Made by a program: the position numbers and the translations under genes
The notes under the pieces: model-generated
What the model was told of the DNA's origin: nothing
Seen by the model: only the letters and a program-made list of their open reading frames with translations
Database searches by the model: none
Shown here: one piece after another, positions 34,111-47,168 of the stretch
Layout: every line of letters starts with the position of its first letter
How positions within the stretch are numbered: position 1 is the stretch's first letter
NCBI GenBank assembly: GCA_021018995.1
Contig: CM037588.1
Span: 89,626,765-89,690,764 of the forward strand
Reading direction: 5' to 3'
DNA: 64,000 nucleotides
Origin: Chloranthus sessilifolius
Taxonomy: Eukaryota; Streptophyta; Magnoliopsida; Chloranthales; Chloranthaceae

Positions 34111-36031
34111 GTTTTTTTAAATTTCGACCAAAAAAAGAGGGGAGGAGAGCGAGAGAGAAAGGACTTTTTTGGATTCTGAAACCAGAGAACTCTGAGAATG
34201 AGTACATAGAGCAACCTAACCATAATTTCGAAATTCAAGCGCAGAATCTTCGAGGTTTCTCTCCGCAGCCCCGGTCCTAGGTAAAAATCTTAGTTTTAGA
34301 TTTAAGATCACTCTCTTAGTTTTAATTTTTAGTCCAAGACCGTAGAATAATTTTTTAGACCGCAAATTTTTTATATCTAATTCTAGTTCTCCAAATTTAG
34401 AACCAGTCCTTAATCTGACGGTCTAATTTATCGATCCTAAGCTTTAATTCCGTTCTAAAATCTCAATTTCCAGTCCTATCATTAATTTTTGGTTCTAGTC
34501 CTTGGATTCTAGAACCGGTCTTTAATCATACAGTCTGATTTTCTGCTTTCGGATCCGAATTCAGTCTTAAAAATTTAAATTTAAATTTAAATTTCTTAGT
34601 TTAATATTTCTAAATATCCTAAATATTAATTTTAGTTTCTATAATTCTACTTTTTCAATTTCATTCCTAATTATTACTCCAAAATTGACTCTGAAAAATC
34701 CAAAAATACTATTTTATAATCCTAAATCCAATTTATCTTTAATCTCAACCATTCGATTTGCCCAAGGGAGCTTACGGAGGGTACTCAGGAATGAGGCCAA
34801 TCCTCCTTAGCATAGCGGGCCCAAACCCCTTTTTTTATAGAATTACTTAGTTGCTTTAATTAGGATTATAATATCAGTTTCATAATTTCTTCTTAGAATT
34901 TTAGTACGGTCAATTTGCATGCCTTATTTTAATCAAATCCTTAGAATAATTGCTTCGATTAGAACCCCAATAAAATTTGTTCCTTTATTTTTAATTAGAT
35001 ATTTCTAGCATAGTTAATTCCTCGCCTTATTAGACCCTAATATCAATAATCAGTCCTTTTATTCCAATAAGAATCTTAGTATAATTAATTCATTGCTTTG
35101 ATTATAATTCTAGTCAAATCAGTCCTTTATTTTAATAAGAATTTAGTATGATTAATTCATTACTTTAATTAGATTTCAAGTACAGTTAATTCAGTGCTCT
35201 GATTGGAATTTTAATCAAATTAGTTTGTTTCCCTCAATTAGATTTTTCTATTTTATTCATATAAAATTAATTCATTGCTTAAATTAGAGTTTTAGTAAAA
35301 CTAGTTCTCTATTTCAATTAGAATTCTGGTACAACTAGTGTATGTGCTTTACTTAAAATTTCAGTATAACTAGCATGCTTGGTTTAATTAAAGATTTATT
35401 AAAATTAATACACCTGCATTCCTAGTACAATTTGGAGAACGATGTTAATTGGACTTTTAGTAGTATTAGGACACTATATTACTTAGAATACTAGTAGTGA
35501 TAGGAAACTAAAATTAATTAGACTCCGGATAGAATTAGAATACTAAATTAAATAAACCATAATAAATTCCCATATAACTAGACTCACAAGAGAATTGGAA
35601 AGTCTAAACTGATTAGAACTACAATAATAGCAGGGGAAGGGAAGAAAAATTAAACTATCTAAATTATAAGAAAAGACATAGCTATTGGCGTTTGCAGGCG
35701 GACGATTTAGTAAAGAAGTAACCTACACCCGCTCTAAAGCATGACCATTGACGTACTGCAGTGTCGTTAAATATCTGCAGCTGGCAATCGCAACAAATTA
35801 GGATCCTTCCTAGAAAACCCATTATTCCTAACATTCCAAATGCTGCATCGCTAGAGTGCACTTGGATAGAATTGGAGTCACTGATTCAACAGGGACCGAG
35901 CAGAACCTAGAAAAAGCGCACACCAACAGATTGTCGATCGCGATGGGACCCTTTTGCAAAGTCTTTTTCTAGAAAGTTAGTTTTCATCTTATCTCCCTAT
36001 TTTTTCTTTCTATCGTGTCAGTTAGATTCTC

Positions 36032-36032
<1 letters not shown>

Positions 36033-36067
<35 letters not shown>
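36033..36067. repeat. TA microsatellite before gag
   Basis: About 17 TA dinucleotides lie 22 bp upstream of the gag ATG. The same tract occurs at 43878-43910 in the tandem copy. Confidence 0.95.
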
Positions 36068-36070
<3 letters not shown>

Positions 36071-36089
36071 TCTTCGTTAAAGACTTGAG

Positions 36090-37770
36090 ATGTCTGGTAT
36101 ACGAAGAGTGAGTTTAGAAGACCCACCATTGTGGGGATATCATAACAATCTCACGTACGAAGAAGAACCATTTCACAATTTCAGCTCACGACAACCTGAG
36201 ATTAACATGGCCGGCGAGCAAGAAAATCCCTTCTCAACCCCACACATCAGTAATAATCATAATGGGAGAGATGGTAACACCAGACAAAACCTCACCGCTC
36301 AACAGATCGTAGAGCTTAGTATTCAAAGAATACAAAGAGGAGATGACAACTTCGAGGAATTGCTTCAAGGGTTGGCCGCCGCATACGAAACTATTTGGTC
36401 ACGACAATTTTCAAAAGAACAAGAGCGACAAGAGAGGCCACCTCCTACCCCGAGCACGGTATTAGCCCATGCTACACCATTGAGACAACCTGCCCACACA
36501 TTCTTCAATGATGACTCTTTAGACAAGGTTTTCTCACTGGTCGCTCCAAAAGATAGCACCATTAAAATTGAAGATCTCCCTAAAATGCTCGATGAGTATA
36601 TGGCCAAGAGAGAGCACCCCGATCATTTATTCGGATTTGAAAAATTTTGCTGGGACGTCGAGTTTAATTTACTAATAGGATTTAAGCCACTGAAATTTAC
36701 CAAAATATAATGGCACGGGAAATCCGAACCATCACTTGGCCCTCTTTTGTAATGATTTCCGACCCATATGTGATAATGAAGGAATTCTCATTCACTATTT
36801 CCAACGCTCATTAGAAGGAGAGGCTTTAGATTGGTTTGCGGGACTCCCGCTTTATAAGATAGAAACCTTCGGTGAATTAGTCGGTCAATTCTTAGACCGA
36901 TACAAACACTTGATCCATGAGACAGTCAGTCTCAGCGATCTAATGGCAGCCAAGCAAGGACCTAATGAAGAATTTACCGACTTTGTCGCCAGATGGAGAA
37001 AACTTGCTGCTAAGACTAGCACCTCAATGAAAGAGAAAGATTCGGTGGATATTATTATTAATAACACTAGAGAACCATTAAAGAGCGCACTTGTCATAAA
37101 TGATTGCCCCGACTTCACTGCACTCCACTCCCGGGCATCTCGACTAGCGCAACACATTAAAGGTGGAGACCATACTCTATCCATAGTCACATCGAAAGTG
37201 GGCTCTTCTAGTGAATCAAAATCAAAAAATAATAAGAAAGCCTTACGAATAAAACAGGTCAATATTGTTGTTAATCAAGGACAAAACTCCGAGAATAGAA
37301 ATTCTACCCATGAAACTTCGAGCAAAATCAAAATCTGCAACGATACACCAACCAAAACCAAGACACTAATCAGCAAAGATATGCAAACCAAAACCAAAGC
37401 TAGAACTAGAATCAGGGCCAGCATTAGAATAGAAATTAATATCCCAACACCTACCAGAATCAGAACACGACGCAGAATGGATCGGCCCCCGTGCCGAATT
37501 ACAATAGTGTGCCCCCACCGTAGAACTTTAACCCAGCTAGAGGCCCCTACTAGCCGAGGCAGGAACACTATCCCCCTTTACCGGATACGATTCCTAACAT
37601 TTTTGGTCTCCTTAACACTTAGAATCTCCTCTGATTCTCACAAGAAAGACCCCGCCCATGGCCGACAAATCTAGACTATAGTAAATACTATGCCTTCCAT
37701 CGATACACGAGACACAATCTAAAAGACTGTTGGGTCCTCAGGGACGTAATCTATGACATGAATGATCGAA
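36090..37770 (+). pseudogene. Family-B gag, tandem unit 1
   Basis: Capsid precursor. The ATG at 36090 (MSGIRRVSLEDPPLWG) opens 206 codons ending at 36710, where one extra A in a run of As shifts the frame. The capsid core continues at 36736-37260: LALFCND, IHYFQRSLEGEALDWFAGLP, GQFLDRYKHLIHETVSLSDL, EEFTDFVARWRKLAAKT, RASRLAQHI. Past 37260 the longest frame is Arg/Lys/Thr-rich (KTKARTRIRASIRI), while another frame shows YSKYYAFHRYTRHNLKDCW near 37680-37735. That is the zinc-knuckle-like motif of Tat gag with its first Cys changed to Tyr. The order is Tat-type. Confidence 0.87.
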
Positions 37771-38145
37771 GTCAGATCAATTTGGAAGCACTTAGGAATC
37801 CTAACCCTAATAATAACCAACCCTAACAAAATTTAGGGATCGTTAATAACCCCATGCCCAACTACAACCAAGCAATACCGGCTCAGGTCACCACCATTGA
37901 TCTCTTTGGTCGATCCCCCTTCCAACCTTCTACCTTAATCACTCTCATTCAACCCTTTGCTTCTTCTGCCACACCAATGAGAGCTCCTTCACCCCTGCAT
38001 CCCTCGGCCCTGATCACTCGCATCGCCTCGTCGAATCGACCTCCTTATCCAAAATTCACTCAAATATGAGTCCATTCCTTTAGGGCTAGGAGACCACTCC
38101 TCCATAGTCACCCACCAGAACCTCCAACCCCTCGAAATCTTGAGC

Positions 38146-39283
38146 CAATGCCATTACCTTTCCCTTTGTCAGATTCTAAACCCGAGTATGGAGATCACAT
38201 TCTCCAAACTACAGTCCAAATTGTTACATGGGTAGAAAGTGTCACACGAAAGTCTCCAAGCCAAGACAACGAAATAACCACTGAGCATTCGCTGAATCTA
38301 AAAGAAAGCGAGCCAGAAGAACATCCTGACCCATGCGAGACTGGTATCTGCTTTCCTAGAAGAGGAAGATTACACACAGTACCTCCCACCTTGGAGCAGC
38401 ACCATTCAGGTATGTGTTCCAACCTTGAATTTCACCCATTTTATAAATACAACCGTGCCAAGACGCGTCGGGTTCGGTCAACAACCGACTTGCCTAATTC
38501 TCAAATCAGGAACCAATTACCCACCTCCACCTTTCCCTCAAAAAAAGGATTTCATGAACGCACAACCACCGGAGGGGAATGTGAGAGAAAGAAAAGTTAA
38601 CTTGCCTCCCCCACCTCACATCATCCCTCCGCCAATGCCTGCACCTCAACCATTCCAACCACCCGCACCTAAGGCCCATCGGCAAGAATACGACCTTTTG
38701 CGACATCTCTAGATAATCCTGACCCAGATATCCATACTAGAACTCATGGATGAGGATATGACCCTAGATGAGCTTCATCAAATCACTTCGGTCATGGCAC
38801 AACCTCTGGCGCTCACTTTTACAGATGCAGACATGCCTAAAGAGTCACTCCATGGGAGTGCGGCCCCCATATATCTTACGATCATAATTATAGGATTCTC
38901 CGTGCCACACGCACTAGTTGACACGAGAGCAGGACTTAACATTTGCCCTCTCACCACATTAAAAATGCTCGAATATATGGAGCAGGATGTTAGGCCCTCT
39001 GCACTGTCACTCATAGCTTATGATGGGTCGCGTCACTTTATCAAAGGAACTATCAAGCTGTGTTCGCCTACCTATAACGAAAGACGTTACCTTCCATATT
39101 TTGATTCCGCTAAATGCGTACAATCTCATTTTAGGAAGAAAATGGCTAGAGTCAATGAAGGCCGTCGCATCCACATACCATCAATACGTCAAATTCCCAT
39201 ACGAGGACTTGTTAGGCTATTTTAGAGTGCTTGCTACTAACTTTATTGATGACAGTGATAAGAATGGGGTGAATGAAAATGAA
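38146..39283 (+). pseudogene. Family-B linker and aspartic protease, tandem unit 1
   Basis: A Pro-rich linker (38146-38700) leads to a retropepsin-like domain. The active-site segment is HALVDTRAGLNICP (catalytic Asp codon at 38920-38922); the usual DTG/DSG Gly is Arg, which should inactivate it. Further on, LILGRKWLESMKA is the conserved ILGR-W block. A 54-bp deletion at about 38747 and a garbled stretch at 39056-39115, relative to unit 2, put the C-terminal half in another frame (39020-39286). The domain is followed directly by an inverted family-C LTR. Confidence 0.8.
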
Positions 39284-40929
39284 TGAAAGGTAGATTGAAG
39301 ATGACAGAGCAGCAAGCCTAAAATATGCACAATCCTGCAAGCTATAGGGCCTGTTGTAGCAAGTTTTGATAAGTAAGAGTTTGTCCCATAGGGAAATTGA
39401 TCTTAAGCTCCAAGGGAGCCATCTTTAGTAGGCCCTCCAGATCTGACTACAGATCTGGCAATCCTAAATGGAAGGGGATTTGGGGTCACTAAAGTCTAAA
39501 TTCTAAGGTATCCTAATGTCTAGACTATAGAAAGGTTTAAGAAAGAAGATGGAGTGAGAAAATAAATATAAAAGGGTGAGAAGTATGCTATTAGGTTCAG
39601 ATCTGATGGGTTTCATGACTCAAATTCAGATTTGCTGCTATAGAAGTCCTGTCCAGTGGCTACATTATCACCATTGAGGAGAAAGAATCCAACTCATCTC
39701 TGTGCCATGATCCAATCCCTTTATGGTTATAACCTGTCAACTTAAATGGTCACAGATTATCCAATTGGGGAACCACAGTCCAGAGATGGATCAAAACGAG
39801 TTTATCATTGTAGGCACTACTTCATGCAGGATACAAGCATAAGAATCCATAGGGAACCTCAACCTCTAAAGTGCTATGTGTGGGGCTAGGCCTGTATGGG
39901 AGCATGTTAGCCCAGACACATAGAACCAGCAAGAAGTTGAGTGCAGCCTTAGATCCAGCTGTCCACTGCTTTAGAGAGTTTGTAGTGATCTAGTCGCAAG
40001 CCTACAATCTCTATAACCAAACCAGATTACCCATCTGATGGCGGGTCTATACACATACAGGGGAGTTTATCTCAGCACAATCTCTCACAGGGCTAGAAGC
40101 ACAAGTGCAGAGAAGAATAATCTATCTTGAGTCTGTGGGTTGGCTTCACCCTAAGGCTATAACCTGTCCACTTAAATGGTCACAAACTATCCCAGAGGCT
40201 ATCCTCCTCACAAAGCTCAAGATAGAACAAGAGACATTGCTGCCACCACCATGTTCACAAGGCTACAAAAGCTCATTGCTCCCTTGGGGACTTCAGATCT
40301 AGTGGGTCCTGTGGTGGGGCTAGGCCTGTATGGGAGCATATTAGCCCAGACACACAGGTCACTTGGATCTGAATAAACCATGAAATCAGTCCTCCATTGC
40401 TTGCAATATGTCTTAGCAATGGAGGATCTCAAGATTGACCTTATGTCAACAACTCACAAAAATCCCATAAAAGTAAAGCACCCTATCATGAAACTCCATT
40501 AATCTATTCCAAATAGTCATACAAAGGCATAGCCAGCAACTGCTGGACTATGGAGAGAAGAAAATGTAAAAAGAAAAGTTCCTAAAACTTACTAGAAATA
40601 TGCAGCTACTACAAGAAGAAGAAGAAGATAGACTAAATTCTATTCTCAGCAGAGAGTCCTCTAAACCTAAACTAGGCTTAGGTTTATATAGCAGTTAGTT
40701 TGGCGGCGCATTAGGGTTAGGAAACCCTAATTTTAACGATGTCACATGGCCTAATATTATCCCTTGGATGCCTCGAGGCGTGTGCATGGAACTTGGAGCG
40801 TTGGAATGCGTGCCCTAATTATTGAAAGTTCCCAGAATATCCTCTGCAGAGGTGAGGGAGAGTTAGAGTTCAGAGGCTCGCTAGGTAGTACTGGTTTCCA
40901 AGACTGTCGCATGGTAGCACGAACTTCGC
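39284..40929 (-). mobile_element. Family-C LTR, inverted, truncated by the duplication junction
   Basis: Same sequence as 47166-48811 in the second unit and the reverse complement of about 50850-52437. It stops at GAACTTCGC (40929), where sequence jumps to the left flank of the family-B LTR. It has a minus-strand TATATAA box at 40684-40690. Short ORFs here lie in LTR sequence and are not genes. Confidence 0.85.
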
Positions 40930-40936
40930 AAATAGT
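40930..40936. other. Tandem-duplication junction
   Basis: AAATAGT before the second LTR copies the bases just left of the first LTR (33087-33093). To its left, CTTCGC continues in the other copy as CTTCGCGAGG (48807 onwards). The junction therefore joins the interior of the inverted family-C LTR to the DNA just outside the family-B LTR, with about one base of overlap. Confidence 0.82.
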
Positions 40937-43771
40937 TGTAGACACTCCCATTTTGCCCTCTCAGAATATACAAATTTGTTTGGTCAACCTTTAACCTCAT
41001 AACCCTGATATGGGACCATATGCTGAAACTATAGTATATGGTTGGACACAGGCTGAAACAATAGTTCTGTGGGTTTCAGCCCCATATACCTCGACGTGGG
41101 AACCATGCACCCAAAAACAATAGTATATGGTCAACACAAATAAAACAATAGCTCGGGTATCGATATCCCGACGAGGGAAATTATATATCATGAAATAATA
41201 ATATATAGTCGAAATGTAGATGTAAATAATAGTCCGACATTTCGCACCCTAACCCTAATGTGGGACCATATACTGAAACAATAGTATATGGCTGGACACA
41301 GGCTGAAACAATAGTTCTGTGGCTCAGGTCCCATACCCCCGACGTGGGAACCATGCACTGAAACAATAGTGCATGGTTGAACCCAAGCTGAAACAATAGC
41401 TCTGTGGCTCATATCCCAACGTAGGAAGACTATATACTGAAATAATAGTATATAGTCAAAATGCAAGCTGACACAGTAGCCTGGCATTTCAAGCTCAACC
41501 CGAGCTCGGACAATCTCGAATTATGCGCCTAAAACCAAGCGCTCAATTCGATTGCATGCCATATCACAAGCGTGCAATCAATCCCTTTTTAGACCAGACT
41601 TCCTTTCCCCAGACCAACTCGAGACTCGATCACGCATCTATCATGAGACGCACGATCGGATTAAGCTCCCCATCATAGGAGCGCAATTGGCCTACTCCCG
41701 GCCTAGCCTCACCGTCCTCGATCCCTAAGTTTCCTTAATTAAACGCTTCGAGAGTGGTGCTTAATTGGATTACGCACCCCAAAATGTGCGCGCAATTAGT
41801 TCTAACACTATTAGGACTAGGAAACTCGTTGAGCAAGTCAGCCAATCGCTCACTGAGTCGGTGACCGACTCAAAGCAATTAAGCATCAGGAGATCGGCGC
41901 GTAATTTTATTAAACACTTGAAACAGGGTGTTTAATTGAAGAAAAACCTATAAAAGTTTTTTTAAATTTCGACCAAAAAAAGAGGGGAGGAGAGCGAGAG
42001 AGAACGGACTTTTTTGGATTCTGAAACCAGAGAACTCTGAGAATGAGTACATAGAGCAACCTAACCATAATTTCGAAATTCAAGCGCAGAATCTTCGAGG
42101 TTTCTCTCCGCAGCCCCGGTCCTAGGTAAAAATCTTGGTTTTAGATTTAAGATCACTCTCTTAGTTTTAATTTTTAGTCCAAGACCGTAGAATCCTTTTT
42201 TAGACCGCAAATTTTTTATATCTGATTCTAGTTCTCCGAATTTAGAACCAGTCCTTAATCTGACGGTCTAATTTATCGATCCTAAGCTTTAATTCCGTTC
42301 TAAAATCTCAATTTCCAGTCCTATCATTAATTTTTGGTTCTAGTCCTTGGATTCTAGAACCGGTCTTTAATCATACAGTCTGATTTTCTGCTTTCGGATC
42401 CGAATTCAGTCTTAAAAATTTAAATTTAAATTTAAATTTCTTAGTTTAATATTTCTAAATATCCTAAATATTAATTTTAGTTTCTATAATTCTACTTTTT
42501 CAATTTCATTCCTAATTATTACTCCAAAATTGACTCTGAAAAATCCAAAAATACTATTTTATAATCCTAAATCCAATTTATCTTTAATCTCAACCATTCG
42601 ATTTGCCCAAGGGAGCTTACGGAGGGTACTCAGGAATGAGGCCAATCCTCCTTAGCATAGCGGGCCCAAACCCCTTTTTTTATAGAATTACTTAGTTGCT
42701 TTAATTAGGATTATAATATCAGTTTCATAATTTCTTCTTAGAATTTTAGTATGGTCAATTTGCATGCCTTATTTTAATCAAATCCTTAGAATAATTGCTT
42801 CGATTAGAACCCCAATAAAATTTGTTCCTTTATTTTTAATTAGATATTTCTAGCATAGTTAATTCCTCGCCTTATTAGACCCTAATATCAGTAATCAGTC
42901 CTTTTATTCCAATAAGAATCTTAGTATAATTAATTCATTGCTTTGATTATAATTCTAGTCAAATCAGTCCTTTATTTTAATAAGAATTTAGTATGATTAA
43001 TTCATTACTTTAATTAGATTTCAAGTACAGTTAATTCAGTGCTCTGATTGGAATTTTAATCAAATTAGTTTGTTTCCCTCAATTAGATTTTTCTATTTTA
43101 TTCATATAAAATTAATTCATTGCTTAAATTAGAGTTTTAGTAAAACTAGTTCTCTATTTCAATTAGAATTCTGGTACAACTAGTGTATGTGCTTTACTTA
43201 GAATTTCAGTATAACTAGCATGCTTGGTTTAATTAAAGATTTATTAAAATTAATACACCTGCATTCCTAGTACAATTTGGAGAACGATGTTAATTGGACT
43301 TTTAGTAGTATTAGGACACTATATTACTTAGAATACTAGTAGTGATAGGAAACTAAAATTAATTAGACTCCGGATAGAATTAGAATACTAAATTAAATAA
43401 ACCATAATAAATTCCCATATAACTAGACTCACAAGAGAATTGGAAAGTCTAAACTGATTAGAACTACAATAATAGCAGGGGAAGGGAAGAAAAATTAAAC
43501 TATCTAAATTATAAGAAAAGACATAGCTATTGGCGTTTGCAGGCGGACGATTTAGTAAAGAAGTAACCTACACCCGCTCTAAAGCATGACCATTGACGTA
43601 CTGCAGTGTCGTTAAATATCTGCAGCTGGCAATCGCAACAAATTAGGATCCTTCCTAGAAAACCCATTATTCCTAACATTCCAAATGCTGCATCGCTAGT
43701 GCACTTGGATAGAATTGGAGTCACTGATTCAACAGGGACCGAGCAGAACCTAGAAAAAGCGCACACCAACA
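40937..43771 (+). mobile_element. Family-B LTR, copy 3 (in tandem unit 2)
   Basis: 2835 bp, same ends as copy 2. It is nearly identical except for a patch at 41066-41240 with many small substitutions and indels, and a 2-bp deletion near 43697. It is part of a segmental tandem duplication rather than the element's own 3' LTR, because gag and protease follow it again. Confidence 0.9.
41949..41955 (+). promoter_or_regulatory. TATA box of family-B LTR copy 3
   Basis: TATAAAA, duplicate of the box at 34104. Confidence 0.6.
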
Positions 43772-43874
43772 GATTGTCGATCGCGATGGGACCCTTTTGC
43801 AAAGTCTTTTTCTAGATAGTTAGTTTTCATCTTATCTCCCTATTTTTTCTTTCTATCGTGTCAGTCAGATTCTC

Positions 43875-43913
<39 letters not shown>

Positions 43914-43932
43914 TCTTCGTTAAAGACTTGAG

Positions 43933-45590
43933 ATGTCTGGTATACGAAGAGTGAGTTTAGAAGACCCACCATTGTGGGGATATCATAACAATCTCACGTA
44001 CGACGAAGAACCATTTCACAATTTCAGCTCACGACAACCTGAGATTAACATGGCCGGCGAGCAAGAAAATCCCTTCTCAACCCCACACATCAGTAATAAT
44101 CATAATGGGAGAGATGGTAACACCAGACAAAACCTCACCGCTCAACAGATCGTAGAGCTTAGTATTCAAAGAATACAAAGAGGAGATGACAACTTCGAGG
44201 AATTGCTTCAAGGGTTGGCCGCCGCATACGAAACTATTTGGTCACGACAATTTTCAAAAGAACAAGAGCGACAGAGAGGCCACCTCCTACCCGGAGTGTA
44301 TTAGCCCATGCTACACCATTGAGACAACACCACATTCTTCAATGATGACTCTTTAGACAAGGTTTTCTCAACCGTCGCTCCAAAAGATAGCACCATTAAA
44401 ATTGAAGATCTCCTAAAATGCTCGTATATGGCCAAGAGAGAGCACCGATCATTTATTTGGATTTGAAAAATTTTCTTTGACGCCGAGTTTAATTTACTAA
44501 TAGGATTTAAGCCCGAAATTTACCAAATATAATGGCCGGAAATCCGAACCATCACTTGGCCCTCTTTTGTAATGATTGCCGACCCATATGTGATAATGAA
44601 GGAATTCTCATTCACTATTTCCAACGCTCATTAGAAGGAGAGGCTTTAGATTGGTTTGCGGGACTCCCGCTTTATAAGATAGAAACCTTCGGTGAATTAG
44701 TCGGTCAATTCTTAGACCGATACCAACACTTGATCCATGAGACAGTCAGTCTCAGCGATCTAATGGCAGCCAAGCAAGGACCTAATGAAGAATTTACCGA
44801 CTTTGTCGCCAGATGGAGAAAACTTGCTGCTAAGACTAGCACCTCAATGAAAGAGAAAGATTCGGTGGATATTATTATCGATAACACTAGAGAACCATTA
44901 AAGAGCGCACTTGTCATAAATGATTGCCCCGACTTCACTGCACTCCACTCCCGGGCATCTCGACTAGCGCAACACATTAAAGGTGGAGACCATACTCTAT
45001 CCATAGTCACATCGAAAGTGGGCTCTTCTAGTGAATCAAAATCAAAAAATAATAAGAAAGCCTTAGGAATAAAATAGGTCAATATTGTTGTTAATCAAGG
45101 ACAAAACTCTGAGAATAGAAATTCTACCCACGAAACTTCGAGCAAAATCAAAATCTGCAACGATACACCAACCAAAACCAAGACACTAATCAGCAAAGAT
45201 ATGCAAACCAAAACCAAAGCTAGAACTAGAATCAGGGCCAGTATTAGAATAGAAATTAATATCCCAACACCTACTAGAATCAAAACACGACGCAGAATGG
45301 ATCGGCCCACGTGCCGAATTACAATAGTGTGCCCCCACCGTAGAACTTTAACCCAGCCAGAGGCCCCTACTAGCCGAGGCAGGAACACTATCCCCCTTTA
45401 CCGGATACGATTCCTAACATTTTTGGTCTCCTTAACACTTAGAATCTCCTCTGATTCTCACAAGAAAGACCCCGCCCATGGCCGACAAATCTAGACTATA
45501 GTAAATACTATGCCTTCCATCGATACGCGAGACACAATCTAAAAGACTGTTGGGTCCTCAGGGACGTAATCTATGACATGAATGATCGAA
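43933..45590 (+). pseudogene. Family-B gag, tandem unit 2
   Basis: Copy of the gag at 36090. The first 123 codons (43933-44304) match, then a cluster of small deletions at 44270-44530 destroys the frame. The core is open again at 44532-45077 (NPNHHLALFCNDCRPICD to SKNNKKALGIK), ending in a TAG where unit 1 has CAG. At the place of the extra A in unit 1, unit 2 has the in-frame sequence, so each copy carries independent damage. The Arg/Lys-rich tail (45201-45494) is as in unit 1. Confidence 0.85.
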
Positions 45591-45965
45591 GTCAGATCAA
45601 TTTGGAAGCACTTAGGAATCCTAACCCTAATAATAACCAACCCTAACAAAATTTAGGGATCGTTAATAACCCCATGCCCAACTACAACCAAGCAATACCG
45701 GCTCAGGTCACCACCATAGATCTCTTTGGTCGATCCCCCTTCCAACCTTCTACCTTAATCACTCTCATTCAACCCTTTGCTTCTTCTGCCACACCAATGA
45801 GAGCTCCTTCACCCCTGCATCCCTCGGCCCTGATCACTCGCATCGCCTCGTCGAATCGACCTCCTTATCCAAAATTCACTCAGATATGAGTCCATTCCTT
45901 TAGGGCTAGGAGACCACTCCTCCATAGTCACGCACCAGAACCTCCAACCCCTCGAAATCTTGAGC

Positions 45966-47168
45966 CAATGCCATTACTTTTCCCTTTGTCAGATTCTAAA
46001 CCCGAGTATGGAGATCACATTCTCCAAACTACAGTCCAAATTGCTGCATGGGTAGAAAGTGTCACACGAAAGTCTCCAAGCCAAGACAACGAAATAACCA
46101 CTGAGCATTCGCTGAATCTAAAAGAAAGCGAGCCAGAAGAACATCCTGACCCATGCGAGACTGGTATCTGCTTTCCTAGAAGAGGAAGATTACACACAGT
46201 ACCTCCCACCTTGGAGCAGCACCATTCAGGTATGTGTTCCAACCTTGAATTTCACCCATTTTATAAATACAACCGTGCCAAGACGCGTCGGGTTCGGTCA
46301 ACAACCGACTTGCCTGATTCTCAAATCAGGAACCAATTACCCACCTCCACCTTTCCCTCAAAAAAAGGATTTCATGAACGCACAACCACCGGAGGGGAAT
46401 GTGAGAGAATGAAAAGTTAACTTGCCTCCCCCACCTCACATCATCCCTCCGCCAATGCCTGCACCTCAACCATTCCAACCACCCGCACCTAAGGCCCATC
46501 GGCAAGAATACGACCTTTTGCGACATCTCTAGATAATCCCGACCCAGATATCCATACTAGAACTCATCAAGAAATCGCCTGACCATCACTGATTGTTGAT
46601 AAGGACACTTGAAGACACACAAGTGGATGAGGATATGACCCTAGATGAGCTTCATCAAATCACTTCGGTCATGGCACAACCTATGGCGCTCACTTTTACA
46701 GATGCAGACATGCCTAAAGAGTCACTCCATGGGAGTGCGGCCCCCATATATCTTACGATCATAATTATAGGATTCTCCGTGCCACACGCACTAGTTGACA
46801 CGAGAGCAGGACTTAACATTTGCCCTCTCACCACATTAAAAATGCTCGAATATATGGAGCAGGATGTTAGGCCCTCTGCACTATCACTCATAGCTTATGA
46901 TGGGTCGCGTCACTTTATCAAAGGAACTATCAAGCTACAGGTTCGCCTCAGACCTATAACGAAAGACGTTACCTTCCATATTTTTGATTCCGCTAGTACG
47001 TACAATCTCATTTTAGGAAGAAAATGGCTAGAGTCAATGAAGGCCGTCGCATCCACATACCATCAATACATCAAATTCCCATACGAGGACTTGTTAGGCT
47101 ATTTTAGAGTGCTTGCTACTAACTTTATTGAAGACAGTGATAAGAATGGGGTGAATGAAAATGAATGA
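45966..47168 (+). pseudogene. Family-B linker and aspartic protease, tandem unit 2
   Basis: The better preserved copy of the protease. The continuous 191-codon frame at 46593-47168 includes MTLDELHQITSVMA, the active-site segment HALVDTRAGLNICP (Asp codon 46799-46801, again Arg for Gly), DVTFHIFDSASTYNLILGRKWLES and YIKFPYEDLLGYFRV. The 54 bp missing from unit 1 are present. The end (NENE) lies at the boundary with the inverted family-C LTR, so the last residues may be LTR-encoded. Because the Gly-to-Arg change is in both units, it predates the duplication. Confidence 0.85.

Larger units (their letters stand above)
33094..35928 (+). mobile_element. Family-B LTR, copy 2 (2835 bp)
   Basis: Starts TGTAGACACTCCC and ends CACACCAACA. 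It matches the LTR at 40937-43771 almost base for base outside one divergent patch, and both are 2835 bp long. U3 opens with 12 stem-loop-like dyads (33173-33644), then GCGCAATT-type motifs, a TATA box at 34104, and an AT-rich degenerate repeat of AATTAGAATTTTAGTA type (34860-35440). It is inserted into family-A gag. Confidence 0.92.

Noticed and set aside
39284-40929. Short ORFs duplicated in both tandem units (for example 40105-40302 and 47990-48187) as conserved genes
   Set aside because: Their conservation is simply that of a recent segmental duplication of a family-C LTR; no domain or codon signal.
40937-43771. The 3' LTR of the family-B element
   Set aside because: It is followed again by leader, gag and protease, and is preceded by the interior of an unrelated LTR instead of pol, so it is the 5' LTR of a tandem copy.
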